DNA of 64,000 nt from Paracoccaceae bacterium. GTDB taxonomy: Bacteria; Pseudomonadota; Alphaproteobacteria; Rhodobacterales; Rhodobacteraceae. Location of the stretch: assembly GCA_019911965.1 (NCBI GenBank), contig JAIOJF010000025.1, positions 229,720 through 293,719 of the forward strand, read 5' to 3'. The translations under genes were made by a program, and so were the position numbers. The notes beneath the pieces were generated by a model. It saw only the letters and a program-made list of their open reading frames with translations, had not been told where the DNA came from and did no database searches. This document shows positions 59,018 through 64,000 of this stretch, piece after piece (the stretch's first letter is position 1; each line of letters opens with the position of its first letter).

Positions 59018-62000
59018 ATGCCGATGGAAAAGACCTTTGACGCCGCCGCCGCCGAAGCCGCGATCTACCAGCGCTGGGAACAGGCCGGGGCCTTCCGGGC
59101 CGGTGCCAATGCCAGCCGCAAGGAAACCTTCTGCGTGATGATCCCGCCGCCGAACGTGACGGGCGCGTTGCATGTCGGGCATGCCTTCAACAACACGCTG
59201 CAGGATATTCTGGTCCGCTGGCACCGGATGCGGGGGTTCGACACGCTCTGGCAGCCCGGCCAGGACCATGCGGGCATCGCCACCCAGATGCAGGTGGAAA
59301 AGCTGCTGGCAGCCCAGGGCAACGAAAGCCGCCGCGAAATGGGGCGCGAACGGTTCCTGCAGAAGGTCTGGGAATGGAAGGGCCAGTATGGCGGCACCAT
59401 TGTCGAGCAACTGAAGCGGCTGGGCGCCTCGTGCGACTGGGACCGCAACGCCTTCACGATGGCGGGCGCGGCGGGCGATCCGCGCACCGGCCATGAAAAC
59501 AGCCCGAATTTCCACGATGCGGTGATCCGGGTGTTTGTCGAGATGTACAACAAGGGCCTGATCTATCGCGGCAAGCGGCTGGTCAATTGGGACCCGCATT
59601 TCGAGACCGCGATCTCCGATCTTGAGGTCGAGAATATCGAGACACCGGGCCATATGTGGCATTTCAAATACCCGCTGGCCGGTGGCGCGACCTATGAATA
59701 TGTCGAGCGTGACGAGGACGGCAATGTCACCCTGCGCGAGACCCGCGATTACATCTCGATCGCCACGACGCGGCCCGAAACCATGCTGGGCGATGGCGCG
59801 GTGGCGGTGCATCCCTCGGATGAACGCTACGCGCCGATTGTCGGGCATTTATGCGAAATCCCGGTCGGCCCGAAGGAACATCGCCGGCTGATCCCGATCA
59901 TTACGGACGAATACCCCGACAAGGATTTCGGCTCGGGCGCGGTCAAGATCACCGGGGCGCATGATTTCAACGATTATGCGGTGGCCAAGCGGGGCAATAT
60001 CCCTTTGTACCGGCTGATGGATACGCGCGGGCATATGCGGGACGATGGCGCGCCTTACGGCGAGGCGGCCGAGGTGGCGATGGCGGTGGCCAATGGCGAG
60101 CGGGTTCTGTCCGAGGCCGAGGCGGATGCGCTGAACTTGGTGCCGGATCACTTGCGCGGGCTGGACCGGTTTGCGGCGCGTGATCTGGTGGTGGCCGAGA
60201 TCACCGCCGAGGGGCTGGCGGTGATGACGGCGGCGGATGATCCGCGGCTGGGCAAGGCGGCAGGTCCCGGCGCGGGGGCCGGGACTGCGGCGGGGGATGA
60301 CGCGGTGCCGGACGATGCTCCGATGCCTCAGGTGCCATTGGTCGAGGCCAAGGCGATCATGCAGCCGTTCGGGGACCGCTCCAAGGTGGTGATCGAGCCG
60401 ATGCTGACCGATCAGTGGTTCGTTGACGCCGAAAAGGTGGTCGGCCCGGCGCTGGACGCGGTGCGCAACGGCGATGTGACGATCATGCCGGAAAGCGGCG
60501 AGAAGACCTATTTCCACTGGCTGGAGAATATCGAACCCTGGTGCATCTCGCGGCAATTGTGGTGGGGGCATCAGATACCGGTTTGGTATGGGCCGAAATA
60601 TGATGAGAACCGAAACGTTGTCGATATGCTTGGTGAAGCGTTCTGTGCGCCCAACATAGAAGAAGCAATTAGGCTTGCAAAAGCTCGCTACGAACAACAA
60701 TTCGCCCAAACCGTTGAAATTTTCGAGCAACCATTCGTGGATAGCTTGGCTGGAGAGAGGCCCGAAGCAATGCCTACGGCAAGCGGTCACGGCTGGGGCA
60801 ATGAAACCCCAAGTATCACTCGTGTTCACATTAGTCGCGACCCCGACGTGCTCGACACCTGGTTCTCCTCCGGCCTGTGGCCGATCGGCACGCTGGGCTG
60901 GCCGGACTGGGACGAGAGCACGCGCAAGTACTTCCCCACCGACGTCCTGATCACCGGCTTTGACATCCTGTTCTTCTGGGTCGCCCGGATGATGATGATG
61001 CAGCTTGCGGTCGTCGATCAGATCCCGTTCCACACCGTCTATCTGCACCAGCTTGTCCGCGACGAGAAGGGCAAGAAGATGTCGAAGACCACCGGCAACG
61101 TGATCGACCCGTTGGAGATCATTGACCAGTACGGGGCCGATGCCTTGCGCTTTACCAATGCCCAGATGGCGGCGCTTGGCGGCGTGCTGAAGCTGAGCGA
61201 GGAGCGCATCAAGGGCTATCGCAATTTCGGCACGAAACTGTGGAACGCCGCCCGCTTTGCCGAGATGAACGAGTGCCGCCCGATGCCCGGTTTCAACCCC
61301 GCCGACCTGAACGAGACGGTGAACAAGTGGATCACCGGCGAAACCGCGCGGCTGCGTGAAACCGTGGATGAGGCCCTCGCCGCCTACCGCTTCAACGACG
61401 CCGCCAATGCGCTGTATGCCCATGTCTGGGGCAAGGTCTGCGATTGGTATGTGGAACTGGCCAAGCCCCTGTTGCAGGGCGATGACGGCAAGGCGCGCGA
61501 TGAAACCCGCGCCACGATGGCCTGGGTGATCGACCAGTGCCTGATCCTGTTGCACCCGATCATGCCGTTCATCACCGAACAGCTTTGGGGCGATATCGCG
61601 GAGCGGCCCAAGCTGCTGGTCCATACCGACTGGCCCACCTACAAGGCCGCCGACTACGCCGATCCCGAAGCGGATCGCGAGATGACCTGGGTGATCGGGC
61701 TGATCGAACAGGTGCGCTCGGTGCGCTCCACCATGCACGTCCCGGCCGGGGCCTGGATCGACATCGTGCAGCTTGATCTGGATGCCGCAGGGCAGGCGGC
61801 TTTGGACACCAACCTTGCGATGATCAAACGCCTGGCGCGGGTGGAGAACGTCACCATTGCCGATGCCGCGCCCAAGGGTGCCGTCACGCTGGCGGTCGAG
61901 GGTGGCACCTTCTGTCTGCCGCTGGCAGGCGTGATCGACATCGCCGCCGAAAAGGCCCGCCTGCAAAAGGCGCTGGACAAGCTCGGCAAGGAGGCCGGTG

Positions 62001-62146
62001 GCCTGAAGGGCAAGCTGGCGAACGAGAAATTCCTGGCCAATGCCCGGGAAGAGATCATCGAGACCCAGCGCGAGCGGCTGGCGGTGCTGAACGACGAGAT
62101 GGCGACGTTGCAGGCAGCTTTGGCCCGGATCGCGGCCATTGGCTGA
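59018..62146 (+). CDS. valS: Valyl-tRNA synthetase
   Basis: The 1042-residue class Ia synthetase has [17 protein letters not shown] (HIGH site, 52-55), the editing-domain region [46 protein letters not shown], the KMSKT signature loop at 687-691 and a C-terminal coiled coil ([22 protein letters not shown]). It charges tRNA-Val. Start 59018 (or ATG 59024) gives MEKTFDA, the usual N-terminus; an in-frame ATG at 58832 would add an unrelated extension. Residues about 528-608 come from a markedly AT-richer stretch and lengthen the loop between WWGH and DVLDTW to 91 residues, about double that of E. coli ValS. Confidence 0.93.
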   Translation: MPMEKTFDAAAAEAAIYQRWEQAGAFRAGANASRKETFCVMIPPPNVTGALHVGHAFNNTLQDILVRWHRMRGFDTLWQPGQDHAGIATQMQVEKLLAAQGNESRREMGRERFLQKVWEWKGQYGGTIVEQLKRLGASCDWDRNAFTMAGAAGDPRTGHENSPNFHDAVIRVFVEMYNKGLIYRGKRLVNWDPHFETAISDLEVENIETPGHMWHFKYPLAGGATYEYVERDEDGNVTLRETRDYISIATTRPETMLGDGAVAVHPSDERYAPIVGHLCEIPVGPKEHRRLIPIITDEYPDKDFGSGAVKITGAHDFNDYAVAKRGNIPLYRLMDTRGHMRDDGAPYGEAAEVAMAVANGERVLSEAEADALNLVPDHLRGLDRFAARDLVVAEITAEGLAVMTAADDPRLGKAAGPGAGAGTAAGDDAVPDDAPMPQVPLVEAKAIMQPFGDRSKVVIEPMLTDQWFVDAEKVVGPALDAVRNGDVTIMPESGEKTYFHWLENIEPWCISRQLWWGHQIPVWYGPKYDENRNVVDMLGEAFCAPNIEEAIRLAKARYEQQFAQTVEIFEQPFVDSLAGERPEAMPTASGHGWGNETPSITRVHISRDPDVLDTWFSSGLWPIGTLGWPDWDESTRKYFPTDVLITGFDILFFWVARMMMMQLAVVDQIPFHTVYLHQLVRDEKGKKMSKTTGNVIDPLEIIDQYGADALRFTNAQMAALGGVLKLSEERIKGYRNFGTKLWNAARFAEMNECRPMPGFNPADLNETVNKWITGETARLRETVDEALAAYRFNDAANALYAHVWGKVCDWYVELAKPLLQGDDGKARDETRATMAWVIDQCLILLHPIMPFITEQLWGDIAERPKLLVHTDWPTYKAADYADPEADREMTWVIGLIEQVRSVRSTMHVPAGAWIDIVQLDLDAAGQAALDTNLAMIKRLARVENVTIADAAPKGAVTLAVEGGTFCLPLAGVIDIAAEKARLQKALDKLGKEAGGLKGKLANEKFLANAREEIIETQRERLAVLNDEMATLQAALARIAAIG

Positions 62147-62175
62147 CCGAAGCGAACATATCCGCGCGGCGCGGC

Positions 62176-63366
62176 ATGGCTGACGCGCCGCCGGCCACCT
62201 GGCATCTGATTGCCTTTCTCGGCGGCATCACCGCGCTGGCGGCGTTTTCCACGGATATTTCGGTTCCCGCCCTTGGCGTGATCGCCGAGGATTTCAACCG
62301 CCCCTCCGGGTCCGGCGGTTTGCTGATCGGCGTTCTGTTCGTGTCCTACGGGCTGGGCCAGTTGTTCTGGGGCGTGTTCTCGGATGCCTACGGGCGTAAA
62401 CCGGCGCTGATCCTGTCGCTGTCGGGGTTCGCGCTGGCCTCGTTCGCCTGTGCGGTCGCGCCGGATTTCACCTTTCTGCTGGTGGCGCGGACGGCGCAGG
62501 GGCTGATGATGGGCGCGCCGGTGATCGCGCGGGCGATCGTGCGCGACACCATGTCGGGCCGCGAGATGGCGCGGCTGATGGCCCTGCTGGGGGCGATCCT
62601 GACGGGCTGTGTTCTGGCGGCACCGCTGCTGGGTTCGTTGCTGCTGGTGGTGGCGACGTGGCATTCGCATTTCCTGCTGCTGGGTGCGCTTGGCGCCGGC
62701 ATGGGAATTTATGCCGCCTTTGCCTTTGGCGAAACCGTGCGGGCACGGCGGCCCGAGCGGTTCTCCTTCGGCTTTGTCGGCCAGTCCACGCGGTTCCTGA
62801 TGACCACAAGGCCATTCATGTTTCCCGCCCTGATCCTTTGTTTCACCTTTGGCGGCTATGCCTCGCTTGGCGCGGTCGGCGCGGTGGTGGCAGAGGAACA
62901 ATTCGGCGTCGGGCCAAGCCAGTTCGGCCTTCTGTTCGCCATTGCCGCCATCGCCAACCTGACAGCCGCTTTTTTCGCACGACGGCTGCTGGGCTTCATG
63001 GCGCCGCGCAAGGTGAACCGCATCGGCGTCAGCATTCTGGGGATTGCCGGGCTGGTGCATGCGGCGATCAGTTTCGCCGATCCAGGCCTCGTGGCCTATT
63101 GGGCGGCGGTTTGCCTTTATGTCTTTGCCTTCGGCATGGTGCTGCCGGTGTCCTTCGCGCTGGCGCTTGAACCGGCGGGCCGGATGCCCGGCTTTGCCGC
63201 TGCGGTGGTCGGCATGGCCTATACCGCGGCGGCCACGATGGTGGTGTTCATGGTCACGCATTTCTTCGATGGCAGCCACCGCACGATCTCGGTCGCGATG
63301 GCGGTGATGGCAGCGTCGGCGGTTGCGGTCAGGCTGGTCTCGTGGGCGACCGAGCCGCGCGGATAA
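62176..63366 (+). CDS. MFS transporter, Bcr/CflA drug-resistance type
   Basis: The 396-residue protein has 12 predicted membrane helices and the DHA1 motifs: motif A in GVFSDAYGRKPALILSL and a D1-like opening LAAFSTDISVPALGVIAEDF characteristic of Bcr/CflA exporters. Motif B-type Arg is in ARTAQGLMMGAPVIARAIVRD. It probably exports a toxic or secreted small molecule with protons. It begins 29 nt after valS and may be co-transcribed with it. Confidence 0.87.
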   Translation: MADAPPATWHLIAFLGGITALAAFSTDISVPALGVIAEDFNRPSGSGGLLIGVLFVSYGLGQLFWGVFSDAYGRKPALILSLSGFALASFACAVAPDFTFLLVARTAQGLMMGAPVIARAIVRDTMSGREMARLMALLGAILTGCVLAAPLLGSLLLVVATWHSHFLLLGALGAGMGIYAAFAFGETVRARRPERFSFGFVGQSTRFLMTTRPFMFPALILCFTFGGYASLGAVGAVVAEEQFGVGPSQFGLLFAIAAIANLTAAFFARRLLGFMAPRKVNRIGVSILGIAGLVHAAISFADPGLVAYWAAVCLYVFAFGMVLPVSFALALEPAGRMPGFAAAVVGMAYTAAATMVVFMVTHFFDGSHRTISVAMAVMAASAVAVRLVSWATEPRG

Positions 63367-63426
63367 ACGCCGCATCCCCGCGATCGACCCTTGCGCGATT
63401 GCCTTAAATCGGGTCTTTTCCGGGCC

Positions 63427-64000
63427 ATGATGGGACCTCGCTTTACCGACCTTGTTGCCTCGCTGCCTGCAACCGTGCCCTTTGTCGGGCCGGAAACCCA
63501 GGAACGTGCCCGGGGCGAAGAATTTGCCGCCCGGCTGGGCGCGAACGAGAATGTCTTCGGCCCGTCGCCGCGCGCCGTGGCGGCGATGAAACGCGCCGCC
63601 AGCGAGGTCTGGAAATACGGCGATCCGGAAAACCACGACCTGCGCGCAGCACTGGCGGCACATCACGGCATCCCGGCCGAGAATATCGTTGTGGGCGAGG
63701 GGATTGACGCGCTGCTGGGCTACCTGGTGCGGATGGTGGTCGCGCCCGGCGATCCCGTGGTGACCTCGGAAGGGGCCTACCCGACCTTCAATTTCCACGT
63801 CGCCGGATATGGCGGTGAATTGATCAAGGTGCCCTTCAAGGGCGATCACGAGGATCCGGTGGCTTTGATCGAGGCGGCGCTGGCGCATGAGCCGAAGTTG
63901 ATCTATCTGGCCAATCCGGACAATCCGATGGGAACATGGCTGCCCGCACCGGTGATACAGGCAACGATCAACGCGGTGCCCGATGGCAGCTTGCTGGTGC
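63427..64000 (+). CDS. Histidinol-phosphate aminotransferase-like PLP enzyme, 3' end outside window
   Basis: The visible 191 residues are the N-terminal half of a fold-type I aminotransferase: RLGANENVFGPSPRAVAAMKRAASEVWKYGDPENHDLRAALAAH, VVGEGIDALLGYLVRMVVAPGDPVV, and LIYLANPDNPMGTWL, whose NPDNP..T motif contacts PLP. This is the HisC-like group. The PLP lysine and C-terminus are beyond the window. ATG 63427 (with a second ATG next) is the likely start. HisC itself and other PLP aminotransferases of this group cannot be separated without the rest. Confidence 0.85.
   Translation, partial: MMGPRFTDLVASLPATVPFVGPETQERARGEEFAARLGANENVFGPSPRAVAAMKRAASEVWKYGDPENHDLRAALAAHHGIPAENIVVGEGIDALLGYLVRMVVAPGDPVVTSEGAYPTFNFHVAGYGGELIKVPFKGDHEDPVALIEAALAHEPKLIYLANPDNPMGTWLPAPVIQATINAVPDGSLLV

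Noticed and set aside
61654-63888. Long minus-strand frame opposite valS, the MFS gene and the aminotransferase
   Set aside because: The product is His/Arg/Gln-rich without recognisable domains, while the plus-strand genes carry clear family motifs.
1-64000. CRISPR arrays, tRNA or rRNA genes, prophage or insertion sequences
   Set aside because: No regularly spaced repeats, cloverleaf-like segments, transposase or integrase motifs were seen in any spacer or gene.

Overview
The window looks like chromosomal DNA of an alphaproteobacterium of the order Rhodobacterales (Paracoccaceae/Roseobacteraceae type). This rests on high G+C coding sequence with dense gene packing, an ethylmalonyl-CoA pathway mesaconyl-CoA hydratase beside sdhCDAB, covalent-flavin dimethylglycine-dehydrogenase-like proteins, an MttB-like methyltransferase without pyrrolysine, and intergenic repeats of a Rhodobacteraceae style. 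I see no rRNA, tRNA, CRISPR array, prophage or insertion sequence. Two genes are cut by the window edges: a GMC oxidoreductase at the left and a HisC-like aminotransferase at the right.

Layout: 1-5.0 kb is a tightly coupled minus-strand operon (AAE3/oxalate-CoA-ligase-like synthetase, ketopantoate-reductase fold enzyme, glycerate 2-kinase, GMC oxidoreductase). 5.1-11 kb holds a YcaQ-type DNA glycosylase, an SDR, a P1 self-processing peptidase, a cupin, an arylformamidase-like hydrolase and a succinate-semialdehyde dehydrogenase. 11-18.4 kb holds an ECF sigma factor coupled to a membrane VWA protein, an M3 oligopeptidase and an autotransporter. 18.5-27.2 kb is housekeeping: SH3 protein, D-2-hydroxyacid dehydrogenase, DUF4344 protease, nnrU-DUF1737-mch, and sdhCDA-lipoprotein-sdhB. 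27.2-33.1 kb has a DeoR regulator with purine nucleoside phosphorylase, an aldo/keto reductase and a DUF3108 protein, divergent from a dimethylglycine-dehydrogenase-like flavoprotein.

The centrepiece is 33-46.5 kb, a complete 2-aminoethylphosphonate (AEP) mineralisation locus. It contains a LysR regulator, a Na/Pi-PhoU transporter (probable phosphate exporter), phnW, phnA, phnY, pbfA, an EamA transporter and the ABC importer aepXVW. AEP is imported, transaminated to phosphonoacetaldehyde, oxidised to phosphonoacetate and hydrolysed to acetate plus phosphate; PbfA feeds hydroxylated AEP into the same route. Directly after it (46.5-51.4 kb) a second LysR gene is divergent from an MttB-like methyltransferase and another GcvT-domain flavoprotein. 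My main hypothesis is that this module demethylates a methylated amine, possibly an N-methylated aminophosphonate delivered by the neighbouring importer. Similar ATAAGATAAA...CTTAT motifs precede aepX and the 30.7-kb flavoprotein, and a related CATAAG-N5-CTTATG palindrome precedes mttB, so the three may be co-regulated.

51.4-58.3 kb carries cobyric acid synthase, a DUF2235 protein, an amidase and two paralogous ornithine/lysine decarboxylases on either side of an Lrp/AsnC regulator. The second decarboxylase has a long leader containing a candidate short ORF and a hairpin, reminiscent of the alphaproteobacterial speF RNA motif. 59-64 kb has valS, with an AT-rich patch inside the catalytic core, a Bcr/CflA-like MFS exporter and the start of the HisC-like aminotransferase.
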